From the NCBI RefSeq assembly GCF_004522215.1, contig NZ_SDLR01000004.1, positions 248,001 through 312,000 on the forward strand: a stretch of DNA of 64,000 nucleotides, written 5' to 3'. Positions 25,906-34,796 of this stretch are shown one piece after another. The DNA is from Ammoniphilus sp. YIM 78166. Lineage in GTDB: Bacteria; Bacillota; Bacilli; Aneurinibacillales; RAOX-1. The notes below the pieces were generated by a model. The model saw only the letters and a program-made list of their open reading frames with translations, did no database searches and had not been told where the DNA came from. Position 1 is the stretch's first letter, and each line of letters starts with the position of its first letter. The translations under genes were made by a program, and so were the position numbers.

Positions 25906-26403
25906 CTATACAATCCCCATTCGCTTAGCTAAATAAGCTTCTAGCCCACCAACGGAAACCATTTCTATTAAATGCTCTGGTAGTTTGGTACTTTCAAATT
26001 CCGTACCTTGGGTTAAGTTTCGAACCTTTCCCTCCAGTAGATCAATTTCGATTTCGTCTCCTTCTTGGAAAAAAGAGGTATCCACCATCTCCACAACGGG
26101 AAGCCCAATATTAATCGCATTGCGATAGAAGATTCTTGCAAAAAAGTGGCTCACAATTGCCCCAACCTGCAAATGCTTTAAGACTAAGGGTGCCGTTTCT
26201 CTACTCGATCCAGAGCCAAAATTATCGCCGGCAACCAAGATATCTCCCGGTTTGATTTTCTTTGCAAAGTCAGGGTCAATGGCTTCCATGGCATGCTCTG
26301 CCTGCTTCTCAATGGACAGACTCATATATTGTCCAGGAGAGATGATATCCGTATTCACATTATTTCCGTACTTCCATACTCGGCCACGAATGATCTCTGA
26401 CAT
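25906..26403 (-). CDS. LeuD-like small subunit of an aconitase-family hydro-lyase
   Basis: This 165-residue protein is the swivel-domain subunit. It starts RGRVWKYGNNVNTDIISPGQY and has the family motif AGDNFGSGSSRETAPLVL. It is of the short (about 165 residues) type seen in archaeal-like isopropylmalate/homoaconitate isomerases and in dimethylmaleate or maleate hydratases, not the 195-200-residue bacterial LeuD. Its ATG overlaps the stop of the large-subunit gene by one base. With that subunit it should hydrate or dehydrate a branched or short dicarboxylate. Confidence 0.9.
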   Translation of the reverse strand: MSEIIRGRVWKYGNNVNTDIISPGQYMSLSIEKQAEHAMEAIDPDFAKKIKPGDILVAGDNFGSGSSRETAPLVLKHLQVGAIVSHFFARIFYRNAINIGLPVVEMVDTSFFQEGDEIEIDLLEGKVRNLTQGTEFESTKLPEHLIEMVSVGGLEAYLAKRMGIV

Positions 26404-27677
26404 TACACCATCATCTCCTTTGAAAGATACTTTCTTGGATCCGCAATCTTCCCTTCAATAGCAGTGGCTGCAACCGTAGCCGGCGAACCAATATAGATTT
26501 CCCCTTGGGCACTTCCCATTCTTCCTCTAAAGTTACGGTTGGAGGAGGACATCACCACTTCCCCTGCACCGATGACGCCGCTTGTAAATCCTCCACAAGC
26601 TCCGCAAGATGGCATATTCACGATACATCCAGCTTCCGTCAATATATCTAAGATCCCTTCTTTACTCGCTTGCATCCAGATCGCCTGTGAGGCAGGTACC
26701 ACCAGGCATCGAATATGCTTGGCGATCTTTTTGCCTTTCAAGATTTTAGCGGCAATGCGAAGGTCACTTATCCGTCCGTTGGTGCATGATCCCAGATACA
26801 CCTGATCTACATGGGTACCTTCCACGACACGAACAGGATGGACATTATCTATTTCATGAGGGCAGGCCACCTGTGGTTCCAATTCTGAAGCATTATAAGT
26901 TAGTACGCGATGATAGTGTGCATCGCTATCGCTTTTGATAAAATCAATTTCATGTACGCCTCTTGCCTTAAGGAAGTTTACAACCGTTTCATCTGGTTCA
27001 ATTAATCCAGTTTTAGCCCCAGCCTCAACCGCCATATTGGACATTACCAATCTTTCATCTAGTGTCATTTTCCGTATCGCGCTACCCGTAAATTCTAAGG
27101 CTTGATATGTCGCTCCGGCGTGTCCAAGATCTTTGATTGTCTTTAAAATCAAATCTTTTGAATACACTCCAGCTGGAATGCTCCCTTCCCAATTTACTTG
27201 GATCGTCTCGGGTACTTTAAGCCAAGTTTCTCCTGTCAGAAGCACACCAATCATTTCAGTGGACCCAATACCGGTTGCAAAAGCCCCCATCCCACCGGCC
27301 ATACACGTGTGGGAATCCGTTCCCAAGATTAAGCGCCCTGGCTGAACATGACCATGCTCGACAATCACTTGGTGACAAGGCCCTTCAAATTCATAGTAAT
27401 AAGGCAACTCAAACTCCTTAGCCCAATCTCTCGTGTATTTCAGAATATCAGCCTGTTGTACGGTTGCCGGAGGAGTACAATGATCGGAAACAACGACTAC
27501 TTTTTCTTTATCAAATAGCTTCCCGCCTAACTTGCGAAAGCCATTATTAATTAATCTTGGTCCCAATAGATCATGCATCATGGCAATGTCGACCTTTACC
27601 CAAACAATCTCTCCGCCTTTGACCTCGCTTTTTCCAGATGCTCTAGCCAAGATCTTTTCAGCCATCGTCATTCCCAT
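26403..27677 (-). CDS. LeuC-like large subunit of an aconitase-family hydro-lyase
   Basis: This 424-residue protein starts at ATG 27677 behind AAAGGAGG. The 4Fe-4S cluster ligands are visible at Cys298 (GSCTNG), Cys358 and Cys361 (PSCGACGG). The substrate-binding segments GTDSHTCMAGGMGAFATGIGS and VVSDHCTPP are present. Length and the short partner subunit place it with the LeuC2/HacA/DmdA group. No leuA or leuB is nearby, so leucine synthesis is unlikely. Between a CoA-transferase and an HMG-CoA-lyase-type gene it most plausibly hydrates an unsaturated acid (citraconate, maleate or dimethylmaleate). The exact substrate is inferred. Confidence 0.9.
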   Translation of the reverse strand: MGMTMAEKILARASGKSEVKGGEIVWVKVDIAMMHDLLGPRLINNGFRKLGGKLFDKEKVVVVSDHCTPPATVQQADILKYTRDWAKEFELPYYYEFEGPCHQVIVEHGHVQPGRLILGTDSHTCMAGGMGAFATGIGSTEMIGVLLTGETWLKVPETIQVNWEGSIPAGVYSKDLILKTIKDLGHAGATYQALEFTGSAIRKMTLDERLVMSNMAVEAGAKTGLIEPDETVVNFLKARGVHEIDFIKSDSDAHYHRVLTYNASELEPQVACPHEIDNVHPVRVVEGTHVDQVYLGSCTNGRISDLRIAAKILKGKKIAKHIRCLVVPASQAIWMQASKEGILDILTEAGCIVNMPSCGACGGFTSGVIGAGEVVMSSSNRNFRGRMGSAQGEIYIGSPATVAATAIEGKIADPRKYLSKEMMV

Positions 27678-27706
27678 AGGAATCCTCCTTTATTCTCCAA
27701 TTTATT

Positions 27707-27728
27707 GTTTACTGTATACTGTCAACAA
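27707..27728 (-). promoter_or_regulatory. Candidate FCD-GntR operator upstream of the LeuC-like gene
   Basis: GTTTACTGTATACTGTCAACAA resembles the site at 29003-29027 and the others in the island. It lies 30 bp upstream of the LeuC-like start, between it and the CoA-transferase gene. Confidence 0.6.
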
Positions 27729-27744
27729 CAATTGCTTAAAAAAA

Positions 27745-28974
27745 TTAGTTCTTAACTCCCTCTTCCTTTTCTTTTCCGAAGATTCCCTTGTCCTTTAATT
27801 CGTTAATGTAGCCTTCATCCAACTTCAAGAAATCTCTCAGGACATCCTCGGTATGTTCGCCTAGCTTTGGCCCCACCCAATCAATGTCACCAGGGGTTTC
27901 ACTTAGTTTTGGAACAATACCTGGAACTTTCATCTTGCCTATTCCGTCGACTTCCACTTCTCTTATCATCCCGCGAGCTTGATAATGAGGATCGGCAACA
28001 ATGTCTTCAATGGAGTAGATCGAGCCTGCCGGTACTTTCGCCTCATCTAGTGCTTGAATTGCATCGGCTAAATCGAGACTTTTGGTCCACTCTTCAATGA
28101 TAGAATCCAAGTATTCGGCATGCTCACTTCTCAAGGCGTTGCTCTCAAAGCGAGGGTCCTCTGCTAATTCCGGGTGTCCAATCATGATCATCAATCGTTT
28201 AAAGATCCCGTCACCGTTCGCACCGATAACCACATACTTCCCGTCTTTACAAATATACGTGTTCGATGGCGTAATCCCTGGCAAGGTGCTTCCTGTTCTT
28301 TCACGGATAATCCCTTTTCGATCATACTCTGGCAACATACTTTCCATGATGCTGAATATGGACTCGTATAATGCCACATCGACAAACTGCCCTTGACCCG
28401 TCCCTTTTACATCCCGATGATAAACAGCCATCATCGCTCCGATTACCGCGTAAAGAGAGGAAATGGAATCCCCGATACTCACACCCACTCTGGTTGGAGG
28501 ACGATCCGGATATCCAGTGAGGTAGCGAAGCCCACCCATTGCCTCACCGATCGAACCAAATCCCGGTTTATCCCGATAAGGGCCATCTTGACCATAACCG
28601 CTAATGCGAATCATGATGATGCCTGGGTTCAGCGCTTTCAATTGTTCGTAACCAATTCCCCATTTTTCCATCGTTCCTGGTCGGAAGTTCTCAATGATAA
28701 TATCGACTTCCTGTGCTAGCTTGCGAATGATTTCTTGACCTTCCTCTTGTCGCAAATCCAACGCCACTGATTTTTTATTTCTTGACTGAACGTACCACCA
28801 TAAGCTTGTGCCGTTTTCCACTACACGCCATGAACGGATGGCATCTCCTGTATCTGGGCTCTCTATTTTAATTACTTCTGCCCCAAACTCTGCAAATAAG
28901 CGTCCTGCTGAGGGCCCTGCAATTAATTGTCCCATCTCAAGGACCTTCAACCCTTTTAACGCTTTTTCTTTCAT
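27745..28974 (-). CDS. CaiB/BaiF (class III) CoA-transferase
   Basis: This protein has 409 residues from ATG 28974 with AGAGGAG at 8-nt spacing. N-terminal family pattern: GLKVLEMGQLIAGPSAGRLFAEFGAEVIKIE. The catalytic aspartate is expected in VSIGDSISSLY (Asp169 with this start, the position seen in formyl-CoA transferase). The C-terminal GEHTEDVL is also typical. Class III enzymes move CoA between short-chain acids, for example succinyl-CoA to citramalate. In this operon it would activate the hydroxy acid made by the LeuCD-type enzyme before cleavage by the lyase. A candidate operator precedes it. Confidence 0.9.
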   Translation of the reverse strand: MKEKALKGLKVLEMGQLIAGPSAGRLFAEFGAEVIKIESPDTGDAIRSWRVVENGTSLWWYVQSRNKKSVALDLRQEEGQEIIRKLAQEVDIIIENFRPGTMEKWGIGYEQLKALNPGIIMIRISGYGQDGPYRDKPGFGSIGEAMGGLRYLTGYPDRPPTRVGVSIGDSISSLYAVIGAMMAVYHRDVKGTGQGQFVDVALYESIFSIMESMLPEYDRKGIIRERTGSTLPGITPSNTYICKDGKYVVIGANGDGIFKRLMIMIGHPELAEDPRFESNALRSEHAEYLDSIIEEWTKSLDLADAIQALDEAKVPAGSIYSIEDIVADPHYQARGMIREVEVDGIGKMKVPGIVPKLSETPGDIDWVGPKLGEHTEDVLRDFLKLDEGYINELKDKGIFGKEKEEGVKN

Positions 28975-29002
28975 CCTAAACACTCCTCTTTAATCAATAT
29001 AT

Positions 29003-29027
29003 GTTTACTGTTTACTGTCGACTGTTA
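29003..29027 (-). promoter_or_regulatory. Candidate FCD-GntR operator upstream of the CoA-transferase
   Basis: GTTTACTGTTTACTGTCGAC followed by TGTTA contains the exact FadR-subfamily core TGTCGACT. It lies about 30 bp upstream of the start codon. Confidence 0.62.
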
Positions 29028-29122
29028 TCTATATTGAAATATTAAATCAATTATCCCATCTAGGTCAAGATCAAATTTTTTAAAAACACAAATATTAAAT
29101 CCGCTTTCATTAGAAAAATAAA

Positions 29123-29171
29123 AAGGCCATTCCTTAAAGCAGGTTATTACCGAGCTTTAAGGAACAGCCTT
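29123..29171 (-). terminator. Terminator of the oxidoreductase gene
   Basis: A long stem AAGGCTGTTCCTTAAAGC against GCTTTAAGGAATGGCCTT has few mismatches and is followed on the minus strand by TTTTTATTTTT. Confidence 0.9.
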
Positions 29172-29191
29172 CTGTTTAAATAATTTATAAA

Positions 29192-30172
29192 TTACCGTAC
29201 ACGCAGGACCACTTTACCCGTACTCTTTCTACTTTCCACCCAATCATGCGCAGCGGAGGCCTCCTCCAACGAGAACTCTTGACCAATCTTGATCTGCAAC
29301 TGGCCATTGGCCAGATAAGGGAGAACTCGATCCGCTGTTTCCCGAAGAAGATGTGGACGCTTATTTCTTGTTGTCCCTAGACTAAATCCTAGAAGGGAAC
29401 GACAGCTTGAATGAAGATCAGATGTTTTAATTTGCCCTGCTTCTCCACTTGCATTTCCAAAGTTCACGAGTCGTCCGTAATACGCTAAGCAACGTAAACT
29501 CTCCTCTGTCACCCACCCCGCAATCGAATCAAGGATAACATCCGCTCCTTCACCGTTGGTAAGCTCCTTGACTTGATCAGCGAAGCCTTCTTTCCCGTAA
29601 TGGATTACATGATCAGCCCCCGCCTCTAACGCCATGTGGACCTTATTTTCGCTTCCCACTGTACCGATTACTCTAGCAGCCCCTAATAGCTTAGCTAGCT
29701 GAATTGCTGTGGTTCCGATCCCGCCCGCTGCAGCATGGATTAGAACAGTCTCACCCGGTTCTATCCTAGCTACATTCGCCAAAAGCCTATACGAGGTAAA
29801 GGAAACGATAGGACATGCCGCAGCTATATCAAAACCAATACCTTCAGGCAACACAAACGTAAGCGCTTCATCTACTACGATATACTCGGCATAGCTTCCC
29901 GATTTGGGGAAGGCTATGACACGTTGTCCCACCTTTAGCTCTTCAACCTCTTCTCCCACTGCCTCAATGACCCCTGCTGCATCTAGTCCTGGGATAAACG
30001 GCGGTTGACTTGCTCCATGGTATTTCCCATATCTTGCTTTAATATCTGCAAAATTAACACTAGTCGCTTCTACCCGGATCAAGACTTGCTTCGAATTTGG
30101 TTTCGGCACCTCTAGCGTTCTCGCTTCTAATACTTCGGGTCCTCCAAATCGAGTAACCATCATGGCCTTCAT
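29192..30172 (-). CDS. Quinone oxidoreductase-like medium-chain dehydrogenase
   Basis: This 326-residue protein starts at ATG 30172 behind AAAGGAGGAG. The zinc-free QOR pattern is seen: N-terminal MKAMMVTRFGGPEVLE, RVEATSVNFADIKARYGKYHG, and the NADPH-binding loop LIHAAAGGIGTTAIQLAKLLGA. The zinc-binding cysteines of alcohol dehydrogenases are absent. It probably reduces quinones or enoyl-type carbonyls with NADPH. It is a single-gene unit with its own terminator, upstream of the CoA-transferase operon. A role in the acid pathway is not shown. Confidence 0.88.
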   Translation of the reverse strand: MKAMMVTRFGGPEVLEARTLEVPKPNSKQVLIRVEATSVNFADIKARYGKYHGASQPPFIPGLDAAGVIEAVGEEVEELKVGQRVIAFPKSGSYAEYIVVDEALTFVLPEGIGFDIAAACPIVSFTSYRLLANVARIEPGETVLIHAAAGGIGTTAIQLAKLLGAARVIGTVGSENKVHMALEAGADHVIHYGKEGFADQVKELTNGEGADVILDSIAGWVTEESLRCLAYYGRLVNFGNASGEAGQIKTSDLHSSCRSLLGFSLGTTRNKRPHLLRETADRVLPYLANGQLQIKIGQEFSLEEASAAHDWVESRKSTGKVVLRVR

Positions 30173-30237
30173 TGCTTATCTCCTCCTTTTTATCTTTAGT
30201 AATTCTCGTTACGGAGAATACTTCCTTTCTCCAGAAT

Positions 30238-30268
30238 AAAAAAACAGCCCTCAACAGAGGACTGCCTC
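30238..30268 (-). terminator. Terminator of the TupA-like gene
   Basis: A 9-bp stem (ACAGCCCTC against GAGGACTGC, with one wobble pair) is followed on the minus strand by seven T. Confidence 0.82.
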
Positions 30269-30276
30269 CACTTATC

Positions 30277-31119
30277 TTACCTAGCTTTAGGACTTGGAAC
30301 GAAAAGCCCCTTCCCATACTTTTCCTTCCCAAATTCACTGATCATCTTCTGTCCTTGCGGGCTTACAAAAAACCAAATCAGCTCATTAGCCGCAGCCGGC
30401 TTCTTGGTCCCGGTAACCTGAATAATTCCATATGGGTTAAATAATTCTTTATCCCCAGAGCTTACATTGACTAGCCCTGTCTTGTTGGTCAAGAAGGTTG
30501 CTTCATCCGTTAATACATAAGCTCCCATCTCTTCTCCCATACGAAGAGTTTCTCCCATTCCCTGGCCGGCTGAGATATACCATTTTCCAGTTGGTTGGAG
30601 GCCAACTTTCTTCCAGATTGCTAATTCTTTCTTATGTGTACCCGAATCATCCCCGCGAGAAATAAACTTGCTGTTCGAATCCGCCATTCTTTTGAACGCT
30701 TCCACAGCAGTTTTCGCCTCTTTAATCTTAGCTGGATCATTCTTAGGGCCTACGATAAGGAACTGGTTATACATCACATCATGGGCCTTATGACCAAAAC
30801 CGCCTTTAACAAACTCATCTTCTGCACTTCGGGAATGCACGAGGATTACATCTGCATTTTTATCTTTACCCAATTGGATGGCTTGTCCAGTACCAACAGC
30901 AATAACTTTAACCTTCACATTAAACTTCTTCTCAAAAACAGGTAGCATGTAATCCAGCAAGCCTGAATCTTGCGTGCTTGTTGTTGTAGCTAGGATCAAT
31001 TCTTTTTCGGCAGCAACCTTCTGATAGACGGGATTGCTTGTTTGTGCCGCTCCCATACTTGTAATGAGAAGGGCGAACAACAGGCTAAACACTAAAGCAA
31101 ACGATGCTTTTCTTTTCAT
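30277..31119 (-). CDS. TupA-like tungstate/molybdate-binding protein
   Basis: This protein has 280 residues from ATG 31119 behind GGGGGAG. It carries an N-terminal signal peptide (MKRKASFALVFSLLFALLITSMGAA). The mature start LILATTTSTQDSGLLDYMLPVFEKKF and the segment FISRGDDSGTHKKELAIWK are typical of TupA tungstate-binding proteins. It has no lipobox cysteine. The permease and ATPase genes (tupB, tupC) that normally follow are absent; a terminator comes instead. The gene may serve a transporter encoded elsewhere. A sulfite-oxidase-type molybdoenzyme is encoded in the same window. Confidence 0.82.
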   Translation of the reverse strand: MKRKASFALVFSLLFALLITSMGAAQTSNPVYQKVAAEKELILATTTSTQDSGLLDYMLPVFEKKFNVKVKVIAVGTGQAIQLGKDKNADVILVHSRSAEDEFVKGGFGHKAHDVMYNQFLIVGPKNDPAKIKEAKTAVEAFKRMADSNSKFISRGDDSGTHKKELAIWKKVGLQPTGKWYISAGQGMGETLRMGEEMGAYVLTDEATFLTNKTGLVNVSSGDKELFNPYGIIQVTGTKKPAAANELIWFFVSPQGQKMISEFGKEKYGKGLFVPSPKAR

Positions 31120-31302
31120 CTTTTTCTCCCCCAACCTTTGTTTTGTCCCCGATGGATATTTACCTATCCCCAATAAAAATAATATGCTTATTTTACCAAT
31201 TAATCAATAGTTTTTGTTGTGTTTTATTAGTTTAAGTTAGTTTTAGTTGTTATGTGGTTGGAGCGATTTGTTTATGTTCATAATGAATGTGAGGTGATCA
31301 TT

Positions 31303-31590
31303 ATGAACGTTATGATTATTCTAGGTAATCTCGTTATCCCTTTGATTATGTTTCTTGCTCAAAAAAACAAAAGTAAAGCACGTCTGATCTTTAATGGACT
31401 TTCCGTTCTATCAGCGATTGTCTTTGGTAATCTAGCAGCTCTCGCAGTGTACAGAATTATTAGAGACAACACTGTTTTTATGACCCATATTCATGGCATT
31501 TTCTTAAATCCATTTTTTTTATTAGCAGGATATTACTTACTGGTATACACCCTATACCAGTTGATTCGAAGGATGAGTGAGGACGTATGA
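31303..31590 (+). CDS. Small membrane protein of unknown function
   Basis: This 95-residue protein starts at ATG 31303 with GAGGTGA; a longer frame begins at 31252 without a ribosome binding site. It has three hydrophobic segments (about 3-20, 32-52, 68-88) separated by basic loops, so it is an integral membrane protein. I do not recognise the family. It stands alone between the TupA-like and FAH-family genes, divergent from the first. Confidence 0.65.
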   Translation: MNVMIILGNLVIPLIMFLAQKNKSKARLIFNGLSVLSAIVFGNLAALAVYRIIRDNTVFMTHIHGIFLNPFFLLAGYYLLVYTLYQLIRRMSEDV

Positions 31591-31610
31591 TGGAAGGATA
31601 AAAATCAAAA

Positions 31611-31636
31611 AGGAGCAGCCATTGTCCGCTGCTCCT
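31611..31636 (-). terminator. Terminator of the FAH-family gene
   Basis: The stem AGGAGCAGC/GCTGCTCCT is followed on the minus strand by TTTTTGATTTTT. It lies 17 bp after the stop codon. Confidence 0.88.
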
Positions 31637-31652
31637 CAAACTTGGGTATTTT

Positions 31653-32450
31653 CTATATTACATAGTTGCGAAGCTTACCAATTTCCTCTACTTCAACAAC
31701 TACAACATCTCCCGATTTCATCGGGCAACTTCCAGATGGTGAACCCGTAGCCAAAACATCCCCTGGTTCTAGTGTCATGACTTGAGAAATCCAACTAATA
31801 AGAAAAGGAATGGAAAGAGACATTTGATTCGTATTCCCATCTTGTACGACTTCTCCATTCAAAGTCGTAACAATTCGTAAATTGGTTGGATCAATACCCG
31901 TCACAATCCATGGACCTAGTGGCCCAAATGTATCGAACCCTTTAGCCCGTGTAAACTGAGGATCCCTTTTCGTAAGGTCTCTCGCTGTTACATCATTAAA
32001 TATCGTGCAGCCGAAAACATAGTCTAGGGCATCTTCTTCTTTAATATTTTTTCCACGCTTCCCAATTACAAGGGCTACTTCCCCCTCCAATTCAACCTGA
32101 TTGGATAAATGGCTCGGAGGCAATGTAATGTTCCCTTCGTTAGGAATAAGAGAAGAAGCAGGCTTTAGAAATAAAAAAGGCTCTTTGAGATTGGGCTTGC
32201 CCCCTGTTTCCTTCGCATGTTCTGCATACGTCCATCCAAAATTGATAATTTTAGAAGGTTTAACCGGCTCAAGGATTTTCACGTCACTATACTTTACTTT
32301 TACACCGTCATATTTTAATTCTTTGTTGATAATCTCGTTAAAATTACTAGATAACTGGAGTATGACGTCATCCTCGACAATTCCATAAAAGACTTGGTTC
32401 TGTTGATTCTGATAACGAACAATTTTCTGTGTTTTTTGCAGTACCTGCAT
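31653..32450 (-). CDS. Fumarylacetoacetate hydrolase (FAH) family protein
   Basis: This 265-residue protein has an N-terminal region of about 60 residues and a C-terminal FAH domain. The metal ligands lie in VELEGEVALVIG (two acidic residues) and FNDVTARDLT. The motifs KGFDTFGPLGPW and LEPGDVLATGSPSG are also family-typical. Members hydrolyse or decarboxylate 2-oxo or 3-oxo acids (acylpyruvases, 2-hydroxyhepta-2,4-diene-1,7-dioate isomerases, oxaloacetate decarboxylases). The substrate cannot be told. A dicarboxylate symporter gene lies just upstream but appears to be a separate unit. Confidence 0.86.
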   Translation of the reverse strand: MQVLQKTQKIVRYQNQQNQVFYGIVEDDVILQLSSNFNEIINKELKYDGVKVKYSDVKILEPVKPSKIINFGWTYAEHAKETGGKPNLKEPFLFLKPASSLIPNEGNITLPPSHLSNQVELEGEVALVIGKRGKNIKEEDALDYVFGCTIFNDVTARDLTKRDPQFTRAKGFDTFGPLGPWIVTGIDPTNLRIVTTLNGEVVQDGNTNQMSLSIPFLISWISQVMTLEPGDVLATGSPSGSCPMKSGDVVVVEVEEIGKLRNYVI

Positions 32451-32554
32451 TAATTTCCACTCCCTCTTTTCTATCTCTAAAAGTCATATTAACACAAGAA
32501 AGGCTCAGTATCCATTCTTGTAATATTCCAAACTCTTCCAACAATAAAAGGAAG

Positions 32555-32580
32555 AATCTGCTTTTTTATAAGAGCAGATT
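32555..32580 (-). terminator. Hairpin after the dicarboxylate symporter gene
   Basis: AATCTGCT/AGCAGATT with a 10-nt loop lies 12 bp after the stop codon. A C/T-rich rather than pure T-run follows, so it is a weak terminator. Confidence 0.6.
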
Positions 32581-32592
32581 CCCCTAGAACAA

Positions 32593-33852
32593 CTAAGCGA
32601 TATAGGACTTGTTATCTTTCATTTCTACGACATTCGGTGTAAACTCACCTTCCATTTTAGACACAACAACAGTGGCTACACCGTTACCAATTAAGTTCGT
32701 GATGGCACGAGCTTCGGACATGAAACGATCTACTCCTAATATCAATGCCATTCCTTCAACTGGAATCGATGGGAATACAGCCAAAGTAGCTGCTAAGGTA
32801 ACAAAGCCGGAACCCGTAACCCCCGCTGCACCTTTAGAGGTAAGCATCAGTACGCCCAACAAGGTTAGTTGTTCCATTAAAGTAAGGTCCACTCCATAAG
32901 CCTGGGCGATGAACAAGGCAGCCATAGACAAGTAGATGGAGGTCCCATCTAGGTTAAAGGAGTAACCTGTGGGTAGAACAAGACCTACTACTGATTTCGA
33001 GCATCCGTACTTCTCAAGCTTATCCATCATCTTCGGAAGTGCCGCCTCAGATGAGGACGTACCGATTACCAAAAGAATCTCTTCTTTAAGGTAACGAATA
33101 AAGCTAAAGATATTAAAACCATAAATCTTACAGATCGCTCCGAGCACAAAGATGATAAACAGAGCCATCGTTGTATAGACGGAAGCCATCAACTGCCCCA
33201 GGTAAACCAATGAACCAAATCCAAATTTTCCAATAGTATAAGCCATGGCCCCGAAGGCCGCGATGGGAGAAACCTTCATGATCATATTAACAATACCGAA
33301 CAAGACCTCGGTAATCTTCTCAAAGAATTCAATAACCGGCTTTCCGCCTTTGCCCATGGCCGCTAAAGCACACCCAAACAAGACGGCAATAAATAATACG
33401 GGAAGGAGTTCACCCTTGGCAAAAGCCCCGACAAAGCTGTCCGGAATGATCGATAGGATAAAGTCCATCATGCCGTGACTGGTTTGGGCCGCTTGCTCTG
33501 TGTACTTAGAAACATCTCCCTTAGCAACATTTGAGGCATCAAAGCCTTCTCCTGCTTTAAACACGTTTGCAATAAAGATCCCTATGGCAAGAGCAATGGT
33601 GGATACGATTTCAAAGTAGAGTAACGCTTTTCCTCCAATTTTACCTACCTTTTTCAGATCACCCATACCCGCGATTCCAATTACAATCGTGAGAAATACG
33701 ATCGGTGCAATAATCATCTTTACCATTTTAATAAAGATATCGGCCAGAACTTTTAGCTCAGCCCCATACGCAGGAAATGCCGCACCGAACAGGATGCCGA
33801 ATATGATAGCAAGAATAACTTGAGTAGTCAGACTCTTAGGATTAAATTTCAA
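32593..33852 (-). CDS. dctA: Dicarboxylate/amino acid:cation symporter (DctA/GltP-like, DAACS family)
   Basis: This 419-residue membrane protein carries DAACS hallmarks: [22 protein letters not shown] near the N-terminus, the serine-rich [14 protein letters not shown] re-entrant loop, the substrate/Na+ segment [17 protein letters not shown], and [21 protein letters not shown]. It should take up C4-dicarboxylates or glutamate/aspartate with a cation. Two genes for a DctS/DctR-type two-component system lie immediately upstream on the same strand, which favours C4-dicarboxylates. About 230 bp of intergenic sequence separates it from that system, so it probably has its own activated promoter. Confidence 0.92.
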   Translation of the reverse strand: MKFNPKSLTTQVILAIIFGILFGAAFPAYGAELKVLADIFIKMVKMIIAPIVFLTIVIGIAGMGDLKKVGKIGGKALLYFEIVSTIALAIGIFIANVFKAGEGFDASNVAKGDVSKYTEQAAQTSHGMMDFILSIIPDSFVGAFAKGELLPVLFIAVLFGCALAAMGKGGKPVIEFFEKITEVLFGIVNMIMKVSPIAAFGAMAYTIGKFGFGSLVYLGQLMASVYTTMALFIIFVLGAICKIYGFNIFSFIRYLKEEILLVIGTSSSEAALPKMMDKLEKYGCSKSVVGLVLPTGYSFNLDGTSIYLSMAALFIAQAYGVDLTLMEQLTLLGVLMLTSKGAAGVTGSGFVTLAATLAVFPSIPVEGMALILGVDRFMSEARAITNLIGNGVATVVVSKMEGEFTPNVVEMKDNKSYIA

Positions 33853-34079
33853 CTTACCTCACCATCCTTATGTTTTTTCTTATCATACAGCCTTTTGGCT
33901 CCGCTGTATTTTTTTGAAACTATGAAAAGACTTTTGGAAATAAAAAAAACTTCATCGGAGTAAATTCAATGAAGCCAGACCGCCTTTAGAGGAAGTTTTT
34001 TATGCAGAATAAGGAGGATAATACAAAGAAGTTTATACGTTCTTATTCTGTAAAAAAAAGTAAGTGATCCGTCGATCAC

Positions 34080-34796
34080 TTACAAATAGTTGTGAATCCG
34101 TTCTTTTCTAGTCTCATCAAGCCTAAAAACACTATACGGTCTGCCAATCGTTCCGTAATGTAATTCATGTTCTAAAATGCCTACGTCTTTTAGAAAATGA
34201 AGATACTTTCGAATCGAAACTCTTGAGATGCCAATCTGTTGAGCAAACTCCTCAGATGTGAATTCTATATTCGTATTTTGCAGTACATGATCCCATATCA
34301 CCTTCAGCGTTGTCTTGGTTAAACCTTTAGGCATGGGAAGCGAATCTGCCGTGCTGTCTCGATAGAGCAATCCTTTATCTAGATCCTCTTGATTTATAGC
34401 CTCCTGCCGTTTAATGAATAGCCGATCATCCCGATATTTAGTTAATGATTTCTTCAAGCGCTCGAACTCAAACGGCTTGATCATATAATCGACGGCCCCT
34501 AACCGTAAGGCCTTTTGTACGGTCTTCATATCCGAAGCCGCTGAAATCACGATGACGTCAATATCACGCTCAAGTTTTCTAATATGGGTAAGAAATTCTA
34601 AGCCATGATCCCCAGGCATATACAGATCTAATAACACTAGATCCACTTCATGATCCTGAATATGAGCCATTGCTTGCTGAACCGTGCCACAAGTTCCTTT
34701 TATTGAAAACCCCGGGATTTTTCCAACATAGCGCCGATTAAATTCCGCCACCATCGGATCATCCTCAACGATTAATACTTGGATTTCCGGTTTCAT
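34080..34796 (-). CDS. dctR: CitB/DcuR-type response regulator (DctR-like)
   Basis: This 238-residue protein has a receiver domain (1-125) with acidic pocket EDD, phosphoacceptor Asp57 (LLDLYMPG) and Lys in YMIKPF. The C-terminal DNA-binding region contains an HTH (FTSEEFAQQIGISRVSIRKYLHFLKDVGILE) as in CitT/DcuR. Its start overlaps the stop of the sensor kinase gene by 4 bp (ATGA). It probably activates the symporter gene downstream in response to dicarboxylates. Confidence 0.92.
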   Translation of the reverse strand: MKPEIQVLIVEDDPMVAEFNRRYVGKIPGFSIKGTCGTVQQAMAHIQDHEVDLVLLDLYMPGDHGLEFLTHIRKLERDIDVIVISAASDMKTVQKALRLGAVDYMIKPFEFERLKKSLTKYRDDRLFIKRQEAINQEDLDKGLLYRDSTADSLPMPKGLTKTTLKVIWDHVLQNTNIEFTSEEFAQQIGISRVSIRKYLHFLKDVGILEHELHYGTIGRPYSVFRLDETRKERIHNYL

